Assembly: GCA_949316235.1 (NCBI GenBank)
Contig: OX438745.1
Location: 9,801,001-9,865,000 of the forward strand
Direction of reading: 5' to 3'
DNA: 64,000 nt
Source: Oegoconia quadripuncta
Lineage: Eukaryota; Arthropoda; Insecta; Lepidoptera; Autostichidae
The notes under the pieces were generated by a model. That model was not told the DNA's origin. It saw nothing but the letters and a program-made list of their open reading frames with translations, and made no database searches. Numbering within the stretch: the first letter of the stretch is position 1; every line of letters starts with the position of its first letter. Of the stretch, positions 48,604 through 60,022 are shown one piece after another. The position numbers and the translations under genes were made by a program.

Positions 48604-48920
48604 ACCGCCTCCGTGGCTCAATGTAAACAACATTGGGTTTACGATTCGGAGGTCGCGGGTTCGATCCTACATGTTTAATCACTCGGTTTGGTTGCAGGTA
48701 GGGTATTTTAAATGTCCGTCTGGCCACCACCATCTTATCTAAATCTGCCGCCAAGCAGCAATGTTAATAGCATTGTTGTGTTCCGATTGTCAAAGATAAG
48801 ATAGCCAGTCCCCCAAATGTGTTGGGGTTTCCGTGTCAATACGCTTCCACCTTCGACCTCATCTTCACTTAATATCAGGTGTGATTGAGGTCAAGTGCCA
48901 ACCCGTTGTGTATAAAAAAA
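48604..48920 (+). repeat. SINE-1, near-complete copy
   Basis: The head CCGCCTCCGTGGCTCAATGT and B box GGGTTCGATC are present, but the following CCCAGCGGGG is deleted. Body and tail are intact. Confidence 0.85.
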
Positions 48921-49583
48921 AGTTTGTAATATTACGAGATTCATGGTAAACATCACAGCAAAGACCATTGATTGATGAGTATAGTGTCACCAACGTGGTA
49001 CTCTAAAAAATATGCGATTATGTATCTGATTGGCGTCGCATAATCTCGATAGGATAAAAGCTTGGGAAAACTTTACGTCCTATGTTGTATCGTTAAAGTA
49101 AGCTGTTTTGATCTCGGTAGGTACAATTAAAAATTTGTGATTCTGCTGAATGTGTACAAACATAATTTACATTCAACATAATTTACATACATGCTGAGTC
49201 TGGACCATTGCCCTGATATCGGTCACGTCTCCTGTTATTATTTTTAACAAATTTTGTATATCTACCTACTATTTTATATATATATTTATTTATATTTGTA
49301 GCCAGAAGTTGGCTACCCCTGACCTAAAATGTCACCACAATCGTGAATAGTGTCAAAGCTATAAATAGGCTTGAATGGATCTATTGGTTTTATCAATTTG
49401 TAGATCGTTGTTAACTTATTAGTGTTCGAAAGGTGTTTTCGTATGATATTTCATTAAATCAACATTAATCTTAAAGACATTCTGTCGATATTTTCACTTT
49501 AAATTCCGCAAGTATTTTCTACCCGTAATTGTAAATTATATTTTATATTTCAAGTTTGAAGAAGCTTGCCGATGGCAAGATAA

Positions 49584-49667
49584 AATGCCCTAGCACCAAC
49601 CAAACCGAGTACTTTAACATGTACCCCGCTGGGATTGAACTCGGGACCTCCGAATCGTAAACCCAAC
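49584..49667 (-). repeat. SINE-1 5'-half fragment
   Basis: The minus strand holds TTGGGTTTACGATTCGGAGG, a mutated B box and GTACATGTTAAAGTACTCGG. No 3' half. Confidence 0.75.
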
Positions 49668-50304
49668 TCCCAGGCACGTGTAGGAGACGCTAAATCCAAT
49701 TCAGAGATATGACGTTAACTTATAGCAACAGGAAGTTATCGGTCGAACATCAAATGATAATCTGAGAAATTAACTATGAAGACCAGCGTTGTAATGACGA
49801 CTCCAACTCACTCTCCGTTGTGCACTTTGCGGCGCCGACAATTAGATGTCAAAGACAATAGTTTCTCGACTGTAGTACTTAACCTGTTTGTTTGTGTCGT
49901 GAGATAGGTTAAATATTTTTTTCTTTAACTTTCAAGTTGATGTAAGTTAAATTACAGTAGATCTTAATAGATCCGCTGTGCCGCTTACAAAATAATAGAA
50001 TCTACCCATTTTTTCCCGTTTGCTATTTATAAGGTGAATAGGCGATTTATTCTTGAGAGTAATGTAAAGTTGCTATTAATCTGCGAACGTAATCTCGCCT
50101 GTTTAGTAGTGTGGCGATTTTTTAAATCTACATCTTCCAAAATACAATGATTGCAACAAACTATATTTTCTTTCTCTTTTCGCCTTAGCATAAAGATTAA
50201 TAGCTACACGTACACATGCACACCTAAACTAACTATTTTTTTTATTAATTAAGAGCATACATAATGTATAAATATTTGTCTGTTACAGTTAGATAATATT
50301 GGTT

Positions 50305-50537
50305 GACGACCGATTGGTGTAGTGGATAGTGACCCTGTCAGCGAAACCAACGGTTGCGGGTTCGAATCCCGCGATGGGAGTAAATGTTTGTATGATGAAT
50401 ACGAACATTTATTCCCGAGTCATGGATGTTTATATAAATATTTATGTATGTTTATCCCTTATCCATAGTACAAGCTTTGCTTAGTTTGGGACTAGATGAT
50501 TGGTGTAAGTGTCCGAAATATTTATTATTATTATTAT
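50305..50537 (+). repeat. SINE-3 copy
   Basis: Head GACGACCGATTGGTGTAGTG and B box GGGTTCGAATCCCGC, with a shortened internal hairpin (one arm mostly deleted). The body runs to GGTGTAAGTGTCCGAAATAT and a (TTA)n run. Confidence 0.85.
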
Positions 50538-51308
50538 TGGTATTCGTTACGACCTCGCAAAATGTTTTCTTTTAATAACAAAATTTTAGTTCAACTACCA
50601 AACAGTTGACCACACCTGTTTACTAATTCACCGGACGACTTTCTTCTCCAAACTTTACGATACATGGGCGTAGTTGCAATTTAAGCGTTGTCATAATGGA
50701 CAATGGAAGAGATACGGTGAATTGGAGTTAAGGAATTTAAGATTATGTATTTATTTACAATAGAGTTACAATCTTTGGTGAATCATTATATGATATATTT
50801 GATAAAAAGCCGGCCAAGTGTGTGTCGGACCAAGCGCAGTATAGGGTACCGTACTTTCAATTTTTTGGACTATTACTCATTAACTTATAAAATCTACTTA
50901 CCCTGTAATAATTTTCTTAATACTTGTGGTATTTTTCACGGATACAAAACCAATCGCTTAGCTTTTGGGGGCGAGGGGACACTAGACTCAAATAAAAATT
51001 AGTACTTTAAAACTTAATATTTCTTAAATCGAAAAACTGTTTAAGACAATAATATTTTAAACGACCTATCGAACGACACCCCACACGATGGGATAGAAAA
51101 ATTAAAAAATATTTCCCAAGATTTACCAATTTCTCGGCTTGATTAATATGCCAAATTACAGCTTCCTAGTACTGAAAGCTTCTGAGTTAAGTCTTGGACA
51201 GACAGGTAGGCAGAAGGAGATGTCGAAACTATAAGAGTTCCTTGTTGATTACGGAACCCTTCAAAGGCAAAGCTCAAAGGTCCTCTTACACCTAATATGT
51301 GTGTGTTA

Positions 51309-51392
51309 TACATGTACCCCGCTGGGGATTAAACCCTCGACCTCCGATTCGTTAACCCTCTGTTGCTTACATTGAGCAGCGGTTGCGGTTTA
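51309..51392 (-). repeat. SINE-1 head fragment
   Basis: GTACCCCGCTGGGGATTAAA, CCTCGACCTCCGATTCGTTA and TTGCTTACATTGAGCAGCGG cover the tRNA-like head only. Confidence 0.75.
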
Positions 51393-52100
51393 ACAATTGT
51401 TGAGTTCTTTAAGGCCGTAGCCTTTGATATTAATTTCAGTATTGATACCTCTAGCAAAAGGGTCTTGACGGATAAATAGACACACGAGCAATCATATAAG
51501 AATTTGTTTTTATTTATTGAGTCATGGAACCCTTCAAGGAGCAAATGTTTCTTCGGAAGGTTTCGGGTCCGCAAAATGTCTTATTAATGTAGTGTTGACA
51601 GGTTGAAAGCAAACAAAACAATAACAATTCTGAAACTTTAAATAAAGGGTTCGTGTAATAAGTGAACCACACGGATGAATAGATTCTTTATGGCTATATG
51701 GTCACTTCTCTCTCATGTTTTATGCATGCGCATGCGCTGCTACATCGTCAGTTGCTTATCCTGATATAGCTCCTTCATAAAGCTTGTCTATATATGGTAT
51801 GACGTAGACATGTTGATTAAGCTATTGTGGTTCTGGAGATACAAATGCATGCAACAAGCTTTTATTAGATTCACCTGTACCGGTGTCTGTCTGTCTATTC
51901 ATAAATCTTTCAAGGTACTCGATTCAACTGAAATTGTGCAATGTACAGTCTGAAACAAATGTACTTTTATAGGATTGCATTAGATTAGATATTTTTTTTA
52001 AATTGTTTAAGGCAATTACTGTATTTTTTACAATTTGATTTAAAAAAATATTAATAATAGTATTTGATAAGTACATTCATTCAATCATTTTATTTACTTA

Positions 52101-52420
52101 AACTGCCTCTGTGGCTCAATGTAAACAATTTCAAAGGTCGCGGGTTCGATCCCCAGCGGGGTACATGTTTAAGTACTCGGTTTGGTTGGTGGTAGGGCAT
52201 TTTAAATGTCCGCCTGGCTAGCTACCACCATCTTATCTAAATCTGCCGCCAAGCAGCAAATTGAATAGCATTGTTGTATTCCGGTTGTCAGAGATAAGAT
52301 AGCCAGTCCCCCAAAATTGTGTTGGGGTTTCCGGGTGAGTACGTTTCCGCCTTCGACCTCATCTTCACTTAACATCAGGTGTGATTGAGGTCAAGTACCA
52401 ACCCGTTGTGCATAAAAAAA
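52101..52420 (+). repeat. SINE-1, near-complete copy
   Basis: Head CTGCCTCTGTGGCTCAATGT with a short internal deletion, B box GGGTTCGATCCCC, full body and CCGTTGTGCATAAAAAAA tail. Confidence 0.85.
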
Positions 52421-52528
52421 TCATAATTTTCTGAGAAAAAAATATGTTTTCTATTATGCAGGTTTCTCTGTTTCAGACTATAAGTATCTATGTGTTGGAT
52501 TTTGGAAAATTAGTAGGTTGTCAGGCAA

Positions 52529-52690
52529 TACAATACAATACAAATACTCTTTATTGCGCAAAATAATTTACAATAATTTTTGATGATAACAATACACACA
52601 ATTAGGCGGTCTTATCACTAAAAGCGGTCTCTTCAAGACAACCCACAGCTATGGGACATTTGTAGTTAGAAAAACAGGTAGGGTGCATGC
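52529..52690 (-). mobile_element. 5'-truncated copy of the two-ORF LINE (3' end only)
   Basis: Plus-strand CAATACAATACAATACAAAT, CTTTATTG, AATTAGGCGGTCTTATCACT and AAAAGCGGTCTCTTCAAGA are the reverse complement of the 59390-59505 region, with minor divergence. Confidence 0.8.
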
Positions 52691-52744
52691 ATAAATATAA
52701 TAATAATAAGAATAAAGGCAACATCTTTATTCTCCATAAAATAA

Positions 52745-53070
52745 CCGACGTAATGAAATGCAGAGTGGTACCTTTAATCTAATAGTCTATGTTTATTACA
52801 TTAAATCAATGGCTACTTTTTATATTTTCTAAAAATAATTTATAATTGAGTCGCGTGATATTTGCCCTCTGTGAATTTTAACAAAAATATAAAGAAGTTA
52901 TTGTACGATTTTTTGTGAAAATAAGTTACAAGAGATCGAAGTATATTCTTTGACGCAATGAAATTCACAGTCGTAATTTTAATCTAATAGTTTATGTCTT
53001 AATACTAAATACCTATAGCTAAAACAAGCTACCGATTTGTTAGGAAACGTTTTTATTCTATCACTCACAG
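52745..53070 (+). repeat. Unclassified repeat with internal duplication
   Basis: This is the sister of 3690-3935. A unit resembling GACGTAATGAAAT...TTTAATCTAATAGT...TATGT occurs twice (52746-52795 and 52952-53000). Confidence 0.5.
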
Positions 53071-53932
53071 GTCTATCCATGTGCGAAAAATCCGGGCCTT
53101 TAAGATTATAGGAAGTTAATAGTGTATCCTTACTGGTCTATTACAAAAGATACCAAAACAAAAGAGTAAAATCGTCTAACTTGTCACGACTGTGTTGTAA
53201 TGTAATAGGACCATTATGCTGACCGCACTGTACGGTATACAAATTGCTACTAAACAGGGAAACACATGACTATGTTAACTTCACGACGGCTCATAAATCA
53301 TTAAACGCCAGCTTAAACAGCTTGGAGAAACCCTAGCACTTGCAAATTCAGACAATGTTCTGCAATAGATAAGCTAATTCAGCACTCTTAGTTTGTGCGT
53401 TGAAAAGTTAAGGAATTTTGCAGATGTAATCAGTAAGACATGAGTATTAAAATTCTAGGGGTAGAGACACAAGGTCGACGGATGACCTAATAAACTCATT
53501 TTGGAAGTCTTTGACGCAGCAGCAGTGGATGTCCTGTGGCTGATATCTCAGCAAGGTTGTCTACTAACCATCGTTTATGAGCAACGTTTTATTCCCGGCT
53601 ACGGTGAAGTATTCAAGATGTCTGTATATATGTGTATTGCCATCTACATAGGCCTCAGCTGATTTGAATAAATAAGATGTCTTTACGAGTAGATTCGTAC
53701 GAGTCCTAGGGCTATGATATCATATTATGTATAATTCTGATACTTCCAATATGGCGGACAAATAATTCCATAATCCTGTCGAGATGGATATAAAAGTCAT
53801 AGAATCTAGAAGAATAAGATCTCAACAAAAGAATCCTATGTTTTATAAAAAGGCAGCCAAGTACTGGTAGAACTTGTGCTCTCACCACCATTGAGAAATT
53901 TTTGAAGGTTTTTTTCTCAGAAACTGGAAAGA

Positions 53933-54224
53933 TAAAATTAATATACGCTTTAGGTATGCAGCCTCAATCTACTGTAAAAGTATAAGTTTTTAATATAACG
54001 CAATACAAAAGTATTGGCTTTTTAATCGTATGTTCATGAAAAAGTCCCATTCATGTGAATGAATCATTCTTTTTCTCAATCTTCTTTTTCTCTCTGGACG
54101 TGTTAAGATAAAATTAATATACGATTTAGCTATGCGACTTTAAAAGTATAAATTTTTAATATAACGCAATAAAAAGACATGGCTTTTTAATCGTATGTTC
54201 ATGAAAAAGTCCCATTCATTGACA
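53933..54224 (+). repeat. Local tandem duplication, unit about 120 bases
   Basis: GATAAAATTAATATACG, AGTATAA, TTTTTAATATAACGCAATA and GGCTTTTTAATCGTATGTTC, then CATGAAAAAGTCCCATTCAT, occur at 53933-54056 and again at 54108-54224, with a gap and scattered changes. Confidence 0.8.
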
Positions 54225-54729
54225 GTTCATCAAAATGTGATCGGTACTTCTCGAAACCACATTGGGAGGTCTTTTGGCGCAAGGGAGGGAATAAATCCGA
54301 TAATCTTTTAGGTTTTGATATACGCCAAAACTACTAGACAGAAATTGAATAAACTATGCACACATTTAAAACTTCACCACCAACTTGTATATAATAGTAC
54401 CCCAAATATATAAATAAAGTATCCAATACCATTGTAAATGAAAATAACTATACAAAATATTGTAATATATATTATTATACTATAGAATAAGACATACATA
54501 AACAATAATTATTTTTTTTTCGGCGGGTAGGTGTAGAATAACAAACACCAAAATTTTTAGTGTGCTATATTTTTTAACTTTAAAAATAGTAATATTATTA
54601 AATATAACAATTTTTTATAAGATTATGTCACAGTGACTTAAATACCTGCTAGCAGTATTATAATTCCCATAAGCTAAGTTCCATTGGATACACTAGATAC
54701 TTACTTGTTTCATCGTCACCCTGAGTATC

Positions 54730-55470
54730 ATGGACACATACAAAAACTCTCTGGCAGACATCACGGCACATTTTCACTCCACAATGGCAAAGTTCCAGGA
54801 AGATCTGCATAGAGTGGCTCCTACTGCTGGTGTTACTGTTGCCTCATTGGCTGCAGAATTCACAAGTTTCAAAGCATTCATGGCCACAGCTCTAAATAGC
54901 CTTCAGAAGCAGGTTGACATGCTGTCCAAAGAGTGCGATAAAAGAGAGATCCGGAGCCGAAGAAGGATCCTATTGTTTCATGGAGTCCCCGAGGTCAGTG
55001 ACGAGAGCACCTCTGAGCAGGTTCTGAAAGTTGCAGGGGCCCATCTCAAGGTAACAGGTGTTGATGAAGCCAGTATCGGTTGGAGCCATCGGATGGGGCG
55101 TGCCTCTAGTGGTAGTGAGAAGCCCAGACCGATACTGGTAAAGTTTCGAGACCCCTCTGTGCGAGACAAGGTGTGGTTCGCCAAGACGAAACTTAAAGGC
55201 AGTGGGGTAACTGTCTCAGAGTTTCTCATTAGAGCTCGTCATGAGGTGTTCGTCGAAGCTAGGCGGCGTTTCGGCATCTCAAAGTGCTGGACGAGGGACG
55301 GAGAAGTGTTCGTGGTGGGCCCAGGCGACAAGCGGCTGCGAGTGACCTCCTGTGCCGACCTTGACGAAATTTCGTCCACTACTGAGCCCGCACCAACTAC
55401 TGCTCCGGTTAGTCAGTCTAGACCAGCAACACAAGAGAGGTCGAAAAAGCGTGTGACAAATAGGAAGTAA
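54730..55470 (+). CDS. LINE ORF1 protein, 246 aa
   Basis: The amino half is heptad-rich (about residues 10-75, including SLAAEF, FKAFMATALNSLQKQVDMLS), a likely coiled coil for trimer formation. It leads into a KREIRSRRRILLFHGVPE stretch and an RRM-like central domain of the kind seen in L1-type ORF1 proteins. The carboxyl end is Pro/Ser/Thr-rich and basic (KKRVTNRK). No CCHC zinc knuckle is visible. By family, ORF1 proteins bind the element RNA and act as chaperones. The start at 54730 is the first ATG before the coiled coil. Confidence 0.75.
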   Translation: MDTYKNSLADITAHFHSTMAKFQEDLHRVAPTAGVTVASLAAEFTSFKAFMATALNSLQKQVDMLSKECDKREIRSRRRILLFHGVPEVSDESTSEQVLKVAGAHLKVTGVDEASIGWSHRMGRASSGSEKPRPILVKFRDPSVRDKVWFAKTKLKGSGVTVSEFLIRARHEVFVEARRRFGISKCWTRDGEVFVVGPGDKRLRVTSCADLDEISSTTEPAPTTAPVSQSRPATQERSKKRVTNRK

Positions 55471-56116
55471 TTTTTTTTTTTTTTTGGATTTTGTTCTCAT
55501 TAGTTAAATTCTTGTTATTTCTTAATTTTCTGTTCGTACGTAAATCTATCGCTTTCTTCTGACTTTTGGACCCGACGGCTGCCCAATGTATATATCCTTT
55601 TGTTGTTTATAATCTTAGGTTGTTCGTTTGCATGACAGATAGACCACCGGCTAGGTTATATCACAGATTACTCAGATAATGTCTAAAGAGGTTATATCAA
55701 TATGCATGATTGATATTGACAAATATTTTTTAATTCCCCAATCTGTGTAGGCAAACGATGTACTACCCATACAGCCTAATCTGACTTATTTACTTTTTTA
55801 TATTCTTGGGTACTATGTTTCTTATTGCCATGCAAATGCCGCACAGTTTAAGTGAGCCGCCGCAGATATGGTCCAAAGTTAGTTTTACGATTTATTTTCT
55901 GTTTTATACGTACTCATGTGTTGTTTAATAATGTAACTTATTTCTTTGTTTTCGATTTTCTTAAATGCTGCTAGCGGGTAAGAGTTGTATATATTTTTTT
56001 CGTTTTTATAGCTATTAAATTTTTTTTTTTTTGTTCGATATAATATATATAAATATATATTCTATTATTTTTATATTTATTTTATTTAGTTGTATTTAAA
56101 TTGTTTATTATTATAG

Positions 56117-59059
56117 ATGAGTGATGATGATACTAGCGACCATTTTCTTTCTTTTTCTTCTAGCGCCGCGGGATCGAAGAGTGACGATAGTTTTTATAGC
56201 ATTCCTCCCACTCTCAAAGAAAGTCTCGACAACATAGTCTCCGATGTACCAAAAAATTTTAATGTTGTTCACATAAATGCTCAGAGCATTCCTGCGCATT
56301 ATGTGGATTTGTTAGCAACATTTGACAACAAGAACATACACGCCGTTCTGGTCTCTGAATCTTGGTTGCATCCTCGACTTCCGTCTACTTCTTACTCTCT
56401 TCCAGGTTTTCACTTAATTCGCAATGACCGTACCAACACGTCGCATGGCGGCGTAGCTATCTATCTCCGTAGTCATATCCCTTTTTCTATAGTTAGCAGA
56501 TCAGCACAGCCTCCCCCTCCTAATACAGCGGAACATCTCTTTCTAGAATTATCTTTTTCCCAAACAAAAATTCTTCTTGGAGTCTATTACAGCCCTTCCC
56601 TTCAGGTAAAGTATTTTCCCTCTTTTGAAAAACTATTAGAAGATTTTACTCCCTCTTATGATCATACCATAATTATGGGTGACTTTAATACTTGTCTTCT
56701 TAAAAATGATTCCCGTTCCATAAACCTCAACAACATAGTCACTGCCAGTAATCTCCAAATTCTTCCACTCCGTGCCACTCATTTTTTTCCTAACTGTACA
56801 CCATCACTTTTGGATTTGATTATCGTATCTTCTTTCAATCACGTTGCTTCACACGGCCAGCTTACTGCTGATGCCTTTTCCTACCATGATTTAGTTTACT
56901 TGTCATACAAGATTCGTCCTCCGAAAGTCAAATCCAAAATACTTCTTCAGCGCAATTTTGGTGGCATGGATATTAACAAATTGCTGGCGGATGCCCGAGA
57001 TATTGACTGGTCTGTCATTGACGATGCAACGTCTGTCGATGAACAGGTCGATCTGTTCAATACCTTATTGCTCCAATTGTATGATTTGCATGCTCCAGTT
57101 CGCCCTGTTAAGCTCAGACATCTTCCCGCACCCTGGCTAACTGACGACATCAAAACACTCATGGAAAAGAAAAATCGCGCAAAAGCTAAATATAAGAGTA
57201 ATCCCACTGATTTCAATCGTGATTTGTATCACACGGTTAGAAATCGCTGCAATAAGGTGTGTAGAGATGCCCAACGTCGCCACATTCACAAATCTGTTCA
57301 ACATGAGGATCCAGCTAAAGTTTGGAAGTTTCTTAGATCCATGGGAGTTGGCAAAACCCGAAACGATGCAGTTCCAAAAGATATTAATCCTGATATATTA
57401 AATCAACACTTTTCGACTTCTTCAGTGCTGGATAGCAATATCAAAGCAAATACTTTACATCATCTGTCAAATTTGCCAATTCCTGATGCTGACCCATTCG
57501 TCTTTACTCAGTTGTCCGCTTGTGATGTTAAGAAGAACATTCTTTCCATTGCCTCAAATGCTGTGGGTAATGACAGCATTAGCCGTAACATGATTATTCC
57601 TGTAATTGATGTAATCACTCCTATTATTACAAAAATTTTCAATAAATCAATTTCCTCTAGTACCTTTCCCGAAATATGGAAAGATGCTCAAATTATCCCC
57701 TTACCAAAAAAAACGCATCCATCCAATTATTCTGATTTTCGTCCCATATCAATTCTTCCTTTCCTATCCAAAGTTCTTGAGCGTCTAGTTCACCAACAAC
57801 TAAATATTTTTCTCAATAGGCATGATCTCCTTAATCCTTATCAGTCCGGTTTCCGGCCTGGTCATAGCACGGTCACAGCGCTTGTCAAGATTTCTGATGA
57901 CATTCGTTTTGGCATGGAAAGGCAGCAGCTCACAGTTTTAACGCTACTGGATTTTAGCAATGCTTTTAATGCAGTTGACTTCGACGTTTTACTGGGGCTG
58001 CTGAGTTCTCTTAACATATCTCCAACGGCAACTGATTGGTTTCGAAGTTACCTGCACGGGCGCCGGCAGCGCATTCGCATTGAAGACTCCTTCTCCGCTT
58101 GGTGTTTCACTTCAGCCGGTGTGCCGCAGGGTGGCGTACTCTCTCCTCTTCTATTCGCTATATTCATTAATTCCATTAGTCAACATCTTTCCTCATCCTA
58201 CCACCTTTATGCAGACGATCTTCAAATTTTCTCTCAAGCGACTGTAGATAATATATCCGATGCCATTCAAGTTATTAATGTAGATCTGGCTCATATCCTA
58301 GAATGGAGTAGAAACTATGGTCTTACTGTCAATCCTGCCAAGACGCAGGCTATTATAATCGGCAGTCCATCTTATGTGTCTAGGCTTAATTTAAATTCGC
58401 TACCCTCTATAATATTTGACGGAATTCGTATTCCATACAGTGACAAGGTCAAGAACCTAGGTGTTTATTTTGATAACACTTTATCCTGGAATCCGCAAGT
58501 TGCCGAAGTTGGCAGAAAGATGTTCGCTGCCGCTGGGTCGCTGCGGCGACTGCGTAATTTCCTGCCAACTGCCACTAAAGTTGCTCTTGCACAATCCTTG
58601 CTTTTGCCGATTCTGGACTATGCTGACTGTTGCTATCATGATCTTACCGCCGAACTGCTCAATAAACTTGAGCGACTCCAAAACCTGGCCATTAGGTTCA
58701 TATTTGGACTTCGAAAGTATGACCACGTTTCCGAATACAGAAGTCGTCTCAAGTGGCTTTCAATTCGCCGTCGCAAAGACTTACATATACTTTCACTTCT
58801 GTACTCTGTGCTGTTTGATCCCAGAACCCCTTTCTATCTCAAGGAATGCTTTCAATTTCTTTCTTCCACCCACAATCGCCGCCTTCGTTCTACGGATAAT
58901 CTACGGCTTTATGTTCCACCCAATACGTCCAAATTTTATAGTCAGTCTTTTACTTTGCAGGCCATCCGTCTGTGGAACTCTCTACCTGAATCCATCAGAC
59001 GTGCTCAGTCTTTGAATGTTTTCAAGACAGGAGTTAAAGAGCTTTTTTTAATCCTTTAA
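56117..59059 (+). CDS. LINE ORF2: APE-type endonuclease and reverse transcriptase, 980 aa
   Basis: The endonuclease spans about residues 46-265, with N54 (INAQS), E81 (SESW), Y157-S159, D189 and N191 (MGDFN), D233 and the H257-D258 pair. The reverse transcriptase spans about 520-780, with SDFRPIS (from 538), SGFRPGHST, LLDFSNAF (catalytic D612), GVPQGGVLSPLLF and YADD (698-701). A post-RT region holds ILDYADCCYH and IRLWNSLPESIR. It nicks target DNA and copies the element RNA onto it. All expected active-site residues are present, so it may be active. The Asn in SNAFN, where many LINEs have SKAFD, is a subfamily trait. Confidence 0.93.
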   Translation: MSDDDTSDHFLSFSSSAAGSKSDDSFYSIPPTLKESLDNIVSDVPKNFNVVHINAQSIPAHYVDLLATFDNKNIHAVLVSESWLHPRLPSTSYSLPGFHLIRNDRTNTSHGGVAIYLRSHIPFSIVSRSAQPPPPNTAEHLFLELSFSQTKILLGVYYSPSLQVKYFPSFEKLLEDFTPSYDHTIIMGDFNTCLLKNDSRSINLNNIVTASNLQILPLRATHFFPNCTPSLLDLIIVSSFNHVASHGQLTADAFSYHDLVYLSYKIRPPKVKSKILLQRNFGGMDINKLLADARDIDWSVIDDATSVDEQVDLFNTLLLQLYDLHAPVRPVKLRHLPAPWLTDDIKTLMEKKNRAKAKYKSNPTDFNRDLYHTVRNRCNKVCRDAQRRHIHKSVQHEDPAKVWKFLRSMGVGKTRNDAVPKDINPDILNQHFSTSSVLDSNIKANTLHHLSNLPIPDADPFVFTQLSACDVKKNILSIASNAVGNDSISRNMIIPVIDVITPIITKIFNKSISSSTFPEIWKDAQIIPLPKKTHPSNYSDFRPISILPFLSKVLERLVHQQLNIFLNRHDLLNPYQSGFRPGHSTVTALVKISDDIRFGMERQQLTVLTLLDFSNAFNAVDFDVLLGLLSSLNISPTATDWFRSYLHGRRQRIRIEDSFSAWCFTSAGVPQGGVLSPLLFAIFINSISQHLSSSYHLYADDLQIFSQATVDNISDAIQVINVDLAHILEWSRNYGLTVNPAKTQAIIIGSPSYVSRLNLNSLPSIIFDGIRIPYSDKVKNLGVYFDNTLSWNPQVAEVGRKMFAAAGSLRRLRNFLPTATKVALAQSLLLPILDYADCCYHDLTAELLNKLERLQNLAIRFIFGLRKYDHVSEYRSRLKWLSIRRRKDLHILSLLYSVLFDPRTPFYLKECFQFLSSTHNRRLRSTDNLRLYVPPNTSKFYSQSFTLQAIRLWNSLPESIRRAQSLNVFKTGVKELFLIL

Positions 59060-59507
59060 TCTACTCTTTCTCCTTATTATTGTTATTATTATTATTTTTT
59101 TTCTTCTCACTGGTCATCATTAATTAGTAATTTTCCTTTACAAATTCTTTCATTATTTTATTATATATTTATAAGGTACTTATGTGTGTATTATTTTGTT
59201 ATGTATGTGGTATCCATCTATATGTATATATATATAGCTATTTATGTATATAATATATATGTATAAATGTATGGTTTTAGTTTTTGTTTATTAAATAAGT
59301 AATTGATTATGTAGGTATTTCATATCTGCATCCGTATTTTGCACAACCTGCCTGTTCTATAGAGTTATACTCCTACACCCAAAGGTTGCCTGGAAGAGAT
59401 CGCTTTTAGTGATAAGGCCGCCTAATTGTACTCTTGTCAGTAATGTGTTTTGTAAAATGTGTGTCCTCCTTTTGTACAATAAAGTGTATTTGTATTGTAT
59501 TGTATAA
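59060..59507 (+). other. LINE 3' untranslated region
   Basis: It includes AT-rich sequence, then CTGCATCCGTATTTTGCACA, ACCCAAAGGTTGCCTGGAAG, CGCTTTTAGTGATAAGGCCG and the terminal AATAAAGTG plus TGTAT repeats. The same end is found on the two truncated copies. Confidence 0.8.
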
Positions 59508-59834
59508 TTGTAAATATATCTTATAGTAAAAATACGCCGGCCAACTCGCTTCCGTGAGGCATAGTACCTAGTACGCTAGCGCTATTGCCCCGCTGAATGC
59601 ATATGCTCAGCTGCTGAGCAAAGTAGGCACCAGCTCTCACATCTGCAGAGGTATGGACCAGTCTAATTCATAAATCCTTTACAATTTTTTTTGTGTCAGA
59701 AGACCAAGGGCCCAATGTCTCCACTGCAAGCACCACAATTTATAATGATTGACGCATATTTACGGCGCTAATTACTTTGAGCTTCTAACTCAGTCGCGGT
59801 TCCAGCTCTTAAATGAATTATTATGACCTTCTTT

Positions 59835-59990
59835 ACATAACGTCACGACCTTTATCCCCTTTCGGGTGTTCCAAAACTGAAATGCACACGTGACAGGGGG
59901 TCATGCTTATCACCATTAAAACTTGCAAATCAAACTTGTAAATTTTTGATGGTAAGTTGGGTTGATTTTATTCTTTTTACGTGCCGAAAC
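59835..59990 (-). repeat. LINE 3'-tail-like repeat
   Basis: The minus strand reads GGCACGTAAAAAGAATAAAA, TGCAAGTTTTAATGGTGATA and CCCCTGTCACGTGTGCATTT, as at 6116-6300. Confidence 0.55.
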
Positions 59991-60022
59991 ACAGCACTGT
60001 AGAAGAATATACATTCAGTGTA

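Larger units (their letters stand above)
54530..59507 (+). mobile_element. Full-length-looking two-ORF non-LTR retrotransposon
   Basis: It contains ORF1 (54730-55470), a 646-base spacer, ORF2 (56117-59059) and a 3' region with AATAAAGTGTATTTGTATTG and a (TGTAT)n tail. Both ORFs are uninterrupted, which suggests recent insertion. The 5' boundary is a guess (somewhere near 54530) and no target duplication was identified. Truncated sisters lie at 5017-5213 and 52529-52690. From the ORF2 layout it is closest to the CR1/L2 or jockey groups; clade not settled. Confidence 0.8.

Noticed and set aside
58461..59015. 184-residue frame
   Set aside because: Out-of-frame shadow of LINE ORF2.
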